From CAZCTC01 sp964501335 (GTDB lineage: Bacteria > Chloroflexota > Anaerolineae > B4-G1 > SLSP01): a stretch of 28,986 bases of DNA. Made by a program: the position numbers and the translations under genes. The DNA lies in NCBI GenBank assembly GCA_964501335.1, contig CAZCTC010000089.1:1-28986 (forward strand), in the 5' to 3' direction. The notes under the pieces were generated by a model that had not been told where the DNA came from, did no database searches, and worked only from the letters and a program-made list of their open reading frames with translations. This document shows positions 7,895 to 15,991 of this stretch, piece by piece; the first letter of the stretch is position 1, and each line of letters starts with the position of its first letter.

Positions 7895-8233
7895 TTATTT
7901 AAAAACTATCGTATATGCATTATTCTCCAATGCTTCGATAATTAGCCTGGCACCATCAACAATTCTAGCATTTTTTGCATTATAACTAAAAGTTCTAATA
8001 ATCCCTTCTGCAAATTTTATTCCTCCGGCAGAGTCTTCTGATAACAACTTCTGAACAGCACTAAGCACCCGATTATCCATTGGACTCTTTTCAACACCTA
8101 TAAGCCCAATCTCAATAGTTCCATTTTTAAGACGTTGAGGTGATAACAAATACTCACCAAGATCAGATCCTACATGAAAACCCTTTGAATAAGAATCCGA
8201 CATCCCCCCGAATTTCTGGTACCAGGCCCGAAT
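7895..8233 (-). other. Unassigned C-terminal toxin module of the Rhs protein
   Basis: Residues 1907-2018 follow the Hint end VHNKC and begin IRAWYQKFGGMSDSY. No known nuclease, deaminase or ADP-ribosyltransferase motif is evident. Base composition changes sharply at the Hint boundary: the toxin is AT-rich while Hint and repeats are GC-rich, as expected for an exchangeable tip. Confidence 0.7.
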
Positions 8234-11200
8234 GCATTTATTATGCACCCACCACTTGCCGTCACCCACAAAGTAGGTATGCGCCGACTGGACGGTGAAA
8301 TTGTACACCACAACCGGGCCCTGGACCAGTTGCTTTTCGGTAACAGGCTGGCATTCCTTTCCTGTCGATTCGATGCAATCCCCAACTTTCAGTTTCCCCG
8401 CTTCGACCCAGCCCCGGCCGGCTACCCGGAAAGGATGCTCCAACGTGGCACTGATGATATCCGCACCGATCTTCAACTGGACCATAGAAGTCTCAGTGTG
8501 CGAAATAAGCGCCGTGACGGTGTAGTAACCGGTTCTTCCCGTTTCCGGATCTTTCGCCAGAACCCGATCGCCTACTTGGATCGTTTCGATTCCTACAGTA
8601 CCACTGATAACTGTAACTGTCGTTTCAGCCGGGAAACACGGACAGATCGGACAAACGCCATTTTTGCATCCCAGCGAAGACAATTTATCCTTCAAATACT
8701 GTCCAACCCGGGCCAACTGCGGTCCCAGTTTCTGCAACAACTGGCGCAATCCAAATTCTGCGGCTCCGGCCAACGCGCCAAAGAAGGCCCCCGCAGCCAT
8801 GGCTTCCAGGACTCCCTGATTCCAGGGACACCCATTGATCAAATTCGAGACAACTTGTCCGGCGCCGCCAGCCGCCGCTCCCGATAAGGCCCCCAGGCCG
8901 GCCGATGCAACCAGCGAAGTTTTAGCCGCCGTGGCCAGAGCCGGAAGAGCCGTGGGCACCAACCCGGCTGCCGCTCCAGCGACAGCGCCAACCGCAGCTC
9001 CCGTCAGCGTCGCCCGCCAGAAGCCGGGCTTTTTCATCAAATCTCCCACGGAAACGCCGGGATGGGATAAAATATAAGAAGCAGCGCTGAATCCACCTCC
9101 TACCAAAGCCCCAACTCCGGCACCAATGCCCACCTGTGCAAACTGGCCAGTAGGATCGCTGTACAGGGTCGGGCTGTTCAACCCGTAGATGTACGGATTC
9201 TGCGTCAGAGCAGACCCCGCCAATCCGCCGAACGGATCGGTCTGCGTGAACCGTCCCACAGCAGGACTGTACCAGCGAGCCCGCAGATATTGCAGGCCGG
9301 TGGCTTCATCTTCCCACTCGCCGGTGTAACCCAAGGGCGCCGGTCGGGTGCCCTGCGATTGCACCAACACGCCGAAGGGATCGTAATCCGCGGTCGCCAC
9401 GACCTGCCGATCCCCATTGCTCCACTGGCGCACGGTCCCCAGCAGATCGGCCATGGGGTAATACCAGTCGCCGTCTGTCTGTACCCCTTCCAGCCCCTGA
9501 CCGTAGAGATAGCGCGTTCCATCCGAAGTGGCCAGCACCTGCGGCAGCCCCAGCGCTTCGTCCCAGGTGAAGTGAAGGGCTTCCTCGCCGCTGATCTGCT
9601 GCGCCACCCGCAGCCCGTTGCCGTTGTAGGTGTAGACCACCGTCCGGGTCAGGCTTTCCGCCCGGATCATCTGGCTCAGGGAGTTGTAGGTATAGGTGAA
9701 GGTCCCATCGGTGAGCAGATTGCCCCGTTGGTCGTAGCTGTAATTTTTTGTATTGGCATGGGTCAACCGCGAACCCAGGTTGTAAGAATAAGCCGTGGTG
9801 ACGGTGATCCCGCCCGCGCGAGCGACCAGCTCTTCGCGATTGCCGACTTTACTGTACTTGTAAGCCTGGCTTGTCACCGGGAAAGGCCGGCTGCCGCTGT
9901 AGGTCGTCCCGGTCAGTTGGTCCCGCCCGTCGTAGGTATACCGGATCACCAGGGTTCCCGTCGGCGAGGTGATCGGGGTCAGCCCGGTCCCCAACGATTG
10001 CAGCAGCATCATGGTCGGAAGAGCGGCCAATCCGGCGCTTTCTGTCGCTTCGTCCGTATCACTTTCCGCTGCCACGATTTCAGTTTCGGCCGGCGGTTCG
10101 ATCGGAGAGACCAGCGCGCCGGGCAGTTCCGGCGTCTCGATCGGGGAATCGAAGACCCCTACTTCACTTTCCTCTGTGGACGGTGCCGCCATTCCCCCAC
10201 TGCCGCCGCTGACCTGTCGAATCACGATCGGGATGTACGTCCGCGCGGAGAAGGTCGCTTCAGTGACCGCCACCCGATTCCCCAGTGCATTGATCTCATA
10301 TTGATAATCCGTGACCCGCTGATCGACGCCCAGATGTTTCACCTCGTTGGGCCGGCCGATCTCGTCGTAGCCGTACTTCGTCTGCATCCCGTTGGCCCAG
10401 GTCACCGTCGTCGGCCGTCCGGCCACATCATATCTGTAGGTGGTGGTCTGTCCCGACCAGTCCGTCGTGGTGACCAGTTCGGTGGCGTTGTTGTAGCTGT
10501 ACCAGGTCGTCGTGGTGAGCGCCGGCAGGCCCGCCGTCACGGTCAATCCGGTGCGGTTTCCGGCTTTGTCGTAGCCGTAAGCCACGGCCTCTCCTGAACT
10601 CCAGGCAATCCGGGTGGGCCATCCCAGCTGGTTGTAGCTGTAGGTGGTGGTCACGCCGGAGGTATCGGTCATCATGGTCCGATTGCCGGCCAGATCGTAG
10701 CTGTAGCCGATCGCCACATCCGGTCCCAGGATGCCCGTCAATTGATCCAGGGGATCGTAGCTCAGCTGCAAAACATTCGCATCAGCGTCGGTGATCGTCG
10801 CCACGTTGCCGGCCGGATCGTAGGTGTAGCTCGTCACGCCGCCCAACGGATCACGGGCCGCTGTCAATTGCCCCGCCAGGTTGTAGGTGTAGACCGAGCT
10901 CGCTTCCAGGGCGTTGATGATTTCCGTCACCCGGCCCAGCGTATCGTAAACATAGCGCGTCGGTTCCGGCACGGTGGGTTCCTGGACCTGTTCCAACCGG
11001 CCCAGCGCATCGAAGGTGTACTCGGTGACATTGGCCGGCATGGCCGCATCGGAAACGGTCATCTTACGGTGCAGATCGTCATAGGCAATCTGCCCGATAG
11101 AGAGTTCGAGGGTTTTCCCTTTGCCCCACATCTGCACCGGCCGGTTCAGGCCGTCATACCGCGTTACATAGGTCACCGAAGTGGCATCCGTTGCCGTGAT

Positions 11201-13951
11201 GAGATTGCCGACGGCGTCGTAACGATACCAGAGGCTCCGGCCCAGTCCGTCGGTTACCGTGACCACCTGCCCCAAGGCGTCGTAACCGAAAGCGGTCCAC
11301 CGCCCGGTGGGATCGGTGACTTTAGTGACATTGTCGAGCAGGTCGTAGGTGTAGGCGGTTTCGCCCAGTTCGGGATCGGTCACCGTAATAACCCGCCCGG
11401 CCGCGTCGTAATCGTAGAGGATTGTTCGATCCATGGGCGCCCGGATGCGCCAGACCCGATCCATGCCGTCGTAGTCGTAGTAGGTCGTTTGCGTCAGCTG
11501 AGTACCTGAGATCAGCCGACTGACCGAAATCAGGCGGCCGGCGTTATCGTATCCCATCACCATGGAACGGCCCGCCCGGTCGGTCATGGTGATCGGCCGC
11601 CCGGCCGGCGAATAGGTAATCTGGAGGGTGCGGCCCAATTGGGAATCCCACACTCCGGTGACCCACCCGTTGAGGTTGTAATCCAGCTGGGTGTAATGTG
11701 CGCCGCCGGGTTCGGTCACGCGGATCACCCGTCCATAGGCATCGTAGTTAAAGGTCGCCGTCTGCGTCAGCGCATTGGTCACGCTGATCAGAGCGCCGGT
11801 ATTCGGATCGTAGCCGTAGCGGGTCCGCCCGCCGGCCGGATCGACGATTTCGGTCAGCTGGCCCCGTTCGTTGTAGGCCAGCGTCGAAGTCAATCCCAGG
11901 GCATTGACCGCCTGCACCAGCTGATCTTTGCTGTTGTAAGCGAAGGTCGTCGAATATTGCCGGGCATCCGTCAACCGGGTCAGGTTCCGCCCGGTGTATT
12001 GCATCTGCGTGGCCTGCCCGTAGGTATCGGTGATTGCCGTCATCTGGCAGCTGTTCGCATCCCAGGCCATCCGCGTGGAATGGCCCGTCGGATCGGTCAC
12101 GGCGATCAGATTGTAGTTCTCATCGTAGGTGTAGGTGATTCGCCGCCCCAGGGGATCTTCATGCGCCCGCACCGCATTGGCGCCGTCGAAGTAATAGATG
12201 CCGACCAGCGCCACCCATCCCGGCGGCGTCCCCTTGGTCACCACCGTCCGATCGGCGGCGTAGGCATAATTTCGCGTCTCCGCCCCATCGGTCTGGTGGA
12301 TCACCCGGCCCTGCGCATCGTAAACATTGTGCAGGGTAGCCCCGGTCGCGCCCGGTTCCTGGATATCCGCCAGGCGATGGGTGGTCGTGACATAGGTGTA
12401 GACCGTGGTGTAACCCATCAGGTCGGTCACGGAGGTCAGATCGCCAGCGGCCGAATAGCCGTACTGATAACCCCGTCCCGTATGATCTCTGACCCGGAAG
12501 AGGTAGTTTCCGGAATACTCAAACGCCAGGTAATAATCGCTGCCCGAGGGCCGCACTTCGGACAACTTCCCGGCTCCATTGTAAGTCAGATCCAACCGGT
12601 TCCCATTGCGATCTTCCATCCATTCCAACCGATGAAGACCATTCTGCTGGGTGCCGTTGAAGATGTAGTTGATCCCATCGCCCCGGCCGACTTTATAGAA
12701 AGTCCCGCTGAGCATCAGGCCGGCCCGGATGCCCGGATCGGGAGTAAAGGTACCATCGCTGTTTTTGGTAAAAAAGAGTTCGGCTCCGTGCGGCGCCAGC
12801 ATCGTCCAGCCGTCGGTCCCTTCGAGCAGGCTGACACTGTAGTTGTGGGTCCAGCCGTAGCCTATCGGGCTGTTCTTATCCGCCTGCACCGAGTTGTAGC
12901 TGCGCTCAAACGCCAGTCCCAGGCCCGGCGCCGGGATCTGGTAATCGGCGACCTGCATGGAGAAATTCCCGGTGCGGGCATTGACCGGATCGCCGTCCAT
13001 GGCCGCATTCTGCGGATTGTTGGCCAGACAGGGATCTTCGGGGATACCGCGGGTAGCGGCAATAAAGGCATCCACATCCAGGAGGCCCATATCAGTTAAG
13101 GTATACTGTAATGTAGGAGTTGGTACTGAACTGTAACCATACTGGTAATCTATTCCCACAGTTGAACCTTGAGGCATATAAAAGAACTTGTCAACTGTAG
13201 TTCTAGGTCCACTAACCTCCCGAGAGAAAACATCTTCGGGATCTTCAAGAACTCCTACCATTTGGGTAGTAAAAGTAATCAAAAACAGCGCAGTGCTATC
13301 GACTTGCAATCGATATAAATGGTTCTGTTTCAGATATAAGTTATTAAGCGGCAAATCCCCGCCATCTCCGACGGCCAGAGTTCCAAGAGGCGGCACGCTT
13401 AAATCGATCAACCCAATTGAGCCTTTAACCGGCTCGTCCTGCATGTTCGGCACCATTGAAAAATGGCTATTCGCACCGGCAACAAGAGGATCAATTGTAT
13501 TGGATTGGCAATCTTCTCCATTTTGACCAAGTTGAAAGAAGCCACACGTTCTTTCTTCATCTGGAGAAATCAACTTTACATCCACATTGGTGCTAATCGA
13601 AAAAGGCTTACTATCTGCATAGATAGCATATTTATGCCCGGCGGTTACCGAAATCCCTTCCGTTGTCATCGTCAGCGGGCTTTGATAGACAATCGCCCCA
13701 AATCCATCCACCGGTTCCGCCACAATCGGCAAAGCCGGAGGCGTTTCCCACCACCATTCTGTCAACGAGGTAGACAGCCGGGGGCCAGGCAAAAAGAGCT
13801 TCGGCGTGATCGCAACCGGCGCCGGGATGTTCTCCTGGATCGCCGCCAGGGCCGGAGCCGCACTTTCCGTCAGCATGGCCAGAACTAACAACAGGCTGAT
13901 CCAGCCCCGCCGTAAAATCGAATTTCTTATCATTGAAATTGCTTTGTCCAT
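7895..13951 (-). CDS. Secreted Rhs/YD-repeat polymorphic toxin with Hint domain
   Basis: This is a 2018-residue protein. Residues 1-37 form a signal peptide (cleavage near APALAA). Residues about 100-290 form an AT-rich N-terminal module, about 320-345 hold the 'DPVNARTGNFS' entry to the shell, and about 345-1510 are YD/Rhs repeats (YDYDAAGRV-type). A non-repeat insert (about 1235-1330) starts YIPIVIR and continues with a Pro/Glu/Ser-rich stretch. The conserved Rhs core (GLQYLRARWYSPAVGRF.., ending DPTGQ) ends near 1600, and a Gly/Ala-rich hydrophobic segment covers about 1600-1715. The Hint domain runs from Cys1772 (CFPAET) to VHNKC at 1906. The last 112 residues are an unassigned toxin. In this family the repeats form a cocoon around the toxin and Hint autoproteolysis helps release it. 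The ATG at 13951 has AGGAG 5 nt upstream. With its Sec signal it resembles WapA-like contact toxins more than type VI effectors. Confidence 0.9.
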   Translation of the reverse strand: MDKAISMIRNSILRRGWISLLLVLAMLTESAAPALAAIQENIPAPVAITPKLFLPGPRLSTSLTEWWWETPPALPIVAEPVDGFGAIVYQSPLTMTTEGISVTAGHKYAIYADSKPFSISTNVDVKLISPDEERTCGFFQLGQNGEDCQSNTIDPLVAGANSHFSMVPNMQDEPVKGSIGLIDLSVPPLGTLAVGDGGDLPLNNLYLKQNHLYRLQVDSTALFLITFTTQMVGVLEDPEDVFSREVSGPRTTVDKFFYMPQGSTVGIDYQYGYSSVPTPTLQYTLTDMGLLDVDAFIAATRGIPEDPCLANNPQNAAMDGDPVNARTGNFSMQVADYQIPAPGLGLAFERSYNSVQADKNSPIGYGWTHNYSVSLLEGTDGWTMLAPHGAELFFTKNSDGTFTPDPGIRAGLMLSGTFYKVGRGDGINYIFNGTQQNGLHRLEWMEDRNGNRLDLTYNGAGKLSEVRPSGSDYYLAFEYSGNYLFRVRDHTGRGYQYGYSAAGDLTSVTDLMGYTTVYTYVTTTHRLADIQEPGATGATLHNVYDAQGRVIHQTDGAETRNYAYAADRTVVTKGTPPGWVALVGIYYFDGANAVRAHEDPLGRRITYTYDENYNLIAVTDPTGHSTRMAWDANSCQMTAITDTYGQATQMQYTGRNLTRLTDARQYSTTFAYNSKDQLVQAVNALGLTSTLAYNERGQLTEIVDPAGGRTRYGYDPNTGALISVTNALTQTATFNYDAYGRVIRVTEPGGAHYTQLDYNLNGWVTGVWDSQLGRTLQITYSPAGRPITMTDRAGRSMVMGYDNAGRLISVSRLISGTQLTQTTYYDYDGMDRVWRIRAPMDRTILYDYDAAGRVITVTDPELGETAYTYDLLDNVTKVTDPTGRWTAFGYDALGQVVTVTDGLGRSLWYRYDAVGNLITATDATSVTYVTRYDGLNRPVQMWGKGKTLELSIGQIAYDDLHRKMTVSDAAMPANVTEYTFDALGRLEQVQEPTVPEPTRYVYDTLGRVTEIINALEASSVYTYNLAGQLTAARDPLGGVTSYTYDPAGNVATITDADANVLQLSYDPLDQLTGILGPDVAIGYSYDLAGNRTMMTDTSGVTTTYSYNQLGWPTRIAWSSGEAVAYGYDKAGNRTGLTVTAGLPALTTTTWYSYNNATELVTTTDWSGQTTTYRYDVAGRPTTVTWANGMQTKYGYDEIGRPNEVKHLGVDQRVTDYQYEINALGNRVAVTEATFSARTYIPIVIRQVSGGSGGMAAPSTEESEVGVFDSPIETPELPGALVSPIEPPAETEIVAAESDTDEATESAGLAALPTMMLLQSLGTGLTPITSPTGTLVIRYTYDGRDQLTGTTYSGSRPFPVTSQAYKYSKVGNREELVARAGGITVTTAYSYNLGSRLTHANTKNYSYDQRGNLLTDGTFTYTYNSLSQMIRAESLTRTVVYTYNGNGLRVAQQISGEEALHFTWDEALGLPQVLATSDGTRYLYGQGLEGVQTDGDWYYPMADLLGTVRQWSNGDRQVVATADYDPFGVLVQSQGTRPAPLGYTGEWEDEATGLQYLRARWYSPAVGRFTQTDPFGGLAGSALTQNPYIYGLNSPTLYSDPTGQFAQVGIGAGVGALVGGGFSAASYILSHPGVSVGDLMKKPGFWRATLTGAAVGAVAGAAAGLVPTALPALATAAKTSLVASAGLGALSGAAAGGAGQVVSNLINGCPWNQGVLEAMAAGAFFGALAGAAEFGLRQLLQKLGPQLARVGQYLKDKLSSLGCKNGVCPICPCFPAETTVTVISGTVGIETIQVGDRVLAKDPETGRTGYYTVTALISHTETSMVQLKIGADIISATLEHPFRVAGRGWVEAGKLKVGDCIESTGKECQPVTEKQLVQGPVVVYNFTVQSAHTYFVGDGKWWVHNKCIRAWYQKFGGMSDSYSKGFHVGSDLGEYLLSPQRLKNGTIEIGLIGVEKSPMDNRVLSAVQKLLSEDSAGGIKFAEGIIRTFSYNAKNARIVDGARLIIEALENNAYTIVFK

Positions 13952-14079
13952 CGTTACTCCTAAGGGGTCGTAAATGAATAACTTTCCGATTTTTACGCGT
14001 TTAGCCAGGAAAATTAGGGAACTTATAATTTTACAGACCCTAAAAATCTATCTCCTTGCATTCAGGCGCAAACCTCAAA

Positions 14080-14108
14080 ATTATATTCAAATACAAAAAA
14101 ACAGTCAA
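14080..14108 (-). promoter_or_regulatory. Consensus promoter of the Rhs toxin gene
   Basis: On the minus strand TTGACT (14108-14103) and TATAAT (14085-14080) are separated by exactly 17 nt. Transcription would start near 14073, leaving a leader of about 120 nt before the ATG at 13951. It is one of the two best promoters in the window. Confidence 0.75.
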
Positions 14109-14131
14109 GTGTTTATTTAATCAATAAACAC
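14109..14131. promoter_or_regulatory. Palindromic operator candidate next to the Rhs promoter
   Basis: GTGTTTATT (14109-14117) and AATAAACAC (14123-14131) form a perfect 9-bp inverted repeat with a 5-nt spacer. It directly abuts the -35 box of the Rhs promoter on its upstream side, a typical place for an activator site. The binding protein is unknown. Confidence 0.5.
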
Positions 14132-14242
14132 ACAGTAACACGTCAAAATAATTTGCAATCATTCTTGAAAGATCACGCCGGGATAATTACATCGTAAAAT
14201 AAGTTACCTGGCACTCCACTAGAAAAGGATTAAAATGAGGCC

Positions 14243-14665
14243 ATGAAAAAACAACACATAACCTTAAGTAAAACCCAACAACAAGAATTGGAAGACTTAC
14301 TGGCTAAAGGCACGTTACCCGCGCGGATCTTTAAGCGAGCCACTGGCATCTTAGCGCTCAACCGTGGTGAAACGCTTGAAGCGGTCGCGGCCTTGATGCA
14401 CGTGACCAACGACACGGTGCGGGAGTGGCGCAAGAACTATCAGGCAAACGGGATCGCCGGTTTGCAAGACCAACCCCGTTCTGGGCGTCCCGTGGCCATT
14501 GACGGCGTGCAACGGGCGCACATTACCGCGTTGGCCTGCACGCCAGCCCCCACCGGGCATAGTACCTGGTCGCTGCGCTTGTTGGCCGCTAAAGTCGTCG
14601 AAGTCGGCTATTGCGAGCACATTTCCCATACGCAAGTCGGCACGATTTTAAAAAAAACGTCGTGA
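14243..14665 (+). CDS. IS630 transposase, N-terminal frame (HTH domain)
   Basis: The 140-residue product carries the winged-helix DNA-binding part of the transposase: TLEAVAALMHVTNDTVREW (about 49-68), then the linker GLQDQPRSGRPVAID and the second HTH (about 95-137). The frame ends with ILKKTS shortly after the run of eight A at 14650-14657. Slipping back by one base in this TTTTAAAAAAAAC run joins it to the DDE frame, giving a fusion of about 374 residues, the usual IS630 transposase size. Without the slip it would produce only a DNA-binding fragment, which can act as a transposition inhibitor in related elements. Confidence 0.85.
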   Translation: MKKQHITLSKTQQQELEDLLAKGTLPARIFKRATGILALNRGETLEAVAALMHVTNDTVREWRKNYQANGIAGLQDQPRSGRPVAIDGVQRAHITALACTPAPTGHSTWSLRLLAAKVVEVGYCEHISHTQVGTILKKTS

Positions 14666-15372
14666 AGCCGCACCTGAAAAAGACGTGGTGTTTGGGCCAC
14701 CTGACGAGTGCGTTTTTGGCCCAGATGGAACAGTTACTCTGGCTGTATGCCTTGCCCTACAAGCCGTGCTATCCCGTGGTCTGTTTTGATGAACGGCCCT
14801 GTTTTTTGATTGGTGATATCGTGCCCGCCTTGGCCTTGCAGCCGGGACAAGTCCGGAAAGAACCCTACGCCTACGAAAAACTCGGTTCATGCGCGTTATT
14901 GGCGGCGATTGAACCCTTAACCGGCTGGCGTTTGGCTCAGGTACATGCCCAACGCACGAAGAAAGAGTACACGCACTTCTGCCAAGCCCTGACGCAAGCT
15001 TTCCCGCAGGCGACGAAAATCCGATTGGTGCAAGACAACCTTAATACCCACACGCCCGCCGCCTTTTACGACTGGTTACCGGCCGCCGAGGCTTTCGCGT
15101 TAGCCCAGCGGTTTGAGTTCTTCTACACCCCCAAAGCGGCCAGTTGGTTGAAGATGATTGAAATCGAATTCTCGGCGATTGCGCGGGCCTGTTTGCACCG
15201 CCGGATTCCCAGTCAAGCCGCCTTGGAAACTGAAGTCTTAGCCGTGGTGGCTGAACGGGCCGCGCAACAGATCAAAATCAACTGGCAATTCTCGATTCAA
15301 ACCGCTCGCACCAAGTTGAATTCGCATTATCGGCAGCTGCATCCGGATAATGCGAAATACCAAGAAATTTAA
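14611..15372 (+). CDS. IS630 transposase, C-terminal frame (DDE domain)
   Basis: The 253-residue frame overlaps the previous one by 55 nt. It contains the DDE_3 catalytic core: Asp60 in VVCFDERP, Asp142 in LVQDNLNTHTP and Glu184 in SWLKMIEIEF, the standard order of IS630 transposases. The natural junction is at the A8 run, after which the sequence NVVKPHLKKTWCL continues the canonical inter-domain linker, so the ATG at 14611 is probably not used. All three acidic residues are intact, so the element may be active if the frameshift works. Confidence 0.85.
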   Translation: MRAHFPYASRHDFKKNVVKPHLKKTWCLGHLTSAFLAQMEQLLWLYALPYKPCYPVVCFDERPCFLIGDIVPALALQPGQVRKEPYAYEKLGSCALLAAIEPLTGWRLAQVHAQRTKKEYTHFCQALTQAFPQATKIRLVQDNLNTHTPAAFYDWLPAAEAFALAQRFEFFYTPKAASWLKMIEIEFSAIARACLHRRIPSQAALETEVLAVVAERAAQQIKINWQFSIQTARTKLNSHYRQLHPDNAKYQEI

Positions 15373-15511
15373 TTTACGATGTAATCATCCCCGGGCTCAG
15401 ACCGTCAATTTCAACTTCTGAGCCCCTTTAGGGGCGTCGTTTTTAGCGCTGGGATTTATCCCGGCGCGATTCGGCCAGGTTTTCGTTATTCGAGGCAAAT
15501 CATCGTTTTTA
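15373..15511. other. Spacer between the IS630 element and the J-like operon
   Basis: It contains a small hairpin GCCCC-TTTA-GGGGC (15422-15435). It also contains TTATCCCGGCGCGAT (15456-15470), complementary at 14 of 15 positions to 14172-14186 just outside the left IS end. No gene is seen. Confidence 0.4.
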
Positions 15512-15538
15512 TTGACACAGAAAGAAAACCGGTATAAT
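15512..15538 (+). promoter_or_regulatory. Consensus promoter of the J-like/PH operon
   Basis: TTGACA (15512-15517) and TATAAT (15533-15538) both match consensus exactly. The spacer of 15 nt is shorter than the usual 16-18. The start codon follows 33 nt after the -10 box. Confidence 0.75.
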
Positions 15539-15571
15539 AGAATTGCAATCAATTCATTGAAAGCTTAACCC

Positions 15572-15991
15572 ATGGACAAAACCCCGGCCCTTGATCCTTA
15601 CCACGTCCTCGGCCTCTCCCACGAAGCCGGTCAGGACGAAATCGACGCGGCCTACACCGACCGCACCCGCCGGCTGGAGCAGCTCACCGCGCCGCCGGAA
15701 AAACTCGCCGAAGGCCATCAACGGCTGGATCTGGCCTATGCCACCCTCAGCGATCCCAAACACCGCCGAAATTACGACCGTTACGGCAAAATGCCGGCCC
15801 CTGGAGAATGGCAAAACGTTCTGCCGGAAAAATTCATCACATCGATCCAACTCTTTTTTGAAAACACCCTGCCGCCCCAAAAAACAATAGCGGCAAAGTT
15901 ACTCGATCGCCCTTATTGGGATACAACGGCCCTCAGCCTTTCACTCGCGATCGCTCTTCTTACCTTTTTGATCTTCTTTCAAACACGATGA
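15572..15991 (+). CDS. J-domain-like membrane-anchored protein without HPD
   Basis: The 139-residue protein begins with a DnaJ-like domain (about 8-73): DPYHVLGLSHEAGQDEIDAAY opens it and LAYATLSDPKHRRNYDRYG closes it, both standard. The loop between helices II and III, where J proteins carry His-Pro-Asp, reads RLEQLTAPPEKL, so the residues that stimulate DnaK ATPase are absent. A single membrane helix (about 118-136) ends the protein, with most of the chain presumably cytoplasmic. It is co-transcribed with the next gene (4-nt ATGA overlap). It is better seen as a J-like adaptor or anchor than a functional Hsp70 co-chaperone. The start has no strong ribosome binding site, but the promoter lies at the right distance. 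Confidence 0.75.
   Translation: MDKTPALDPYHVLGLSHEAGQDEIDAAYTDRTRRLEQLTAPPEKLAEGHQRLDLAYATLSDPKHRRNYDRYGKMPAPGEWQNVLPEKFITSIQLFFENTLPPQKTIAAKLLDRPYWDTTALSLSLAIALLTFLIFFQTR

Larger units (their letters stand above)
14180..15391 (+). mobile_element. IS630-family insertion sequence
   Basis: Imperfect terminal inverted repeats, 20 of 22 positions identical in the core (14181-14202 against 15390-15369, reading GGAT.ATTACATCGTAAA.TAA), enclose two overlapping transposase frames. The right repeat overlaps the stop codon of the second frame. IS630 elements target TA, but no clean TA duplication is visible at the ends, so the exact boundaries may differ by a few bases. The element sits between the Rhs promoter region and the J-like operon. 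Confidence 0.85.

Noticed and set aside
10742..13099. Long plus-strand frames of 255 and 486 codons opposite the Rhs gene
   Set aside because: They mirror the YD repeats in antisense, show no domain, and lie wholly inside a well-supported gene.
14172..15470. Alternative longer ends of the IS630 element (GCCGGGATAA/TTATCCCGGC)
   Set aside because: The match is only about 14 of 15 bases and lies well outside the conserved ends next to the frames; it may be chance or pre-existing target sequence.
15916..15987. Upstream extension of the PH-like protein by 24 residues
   Set aside because: The extension lies inside the J-like gene, and the ATGA overlap at 15988 gives a better start.
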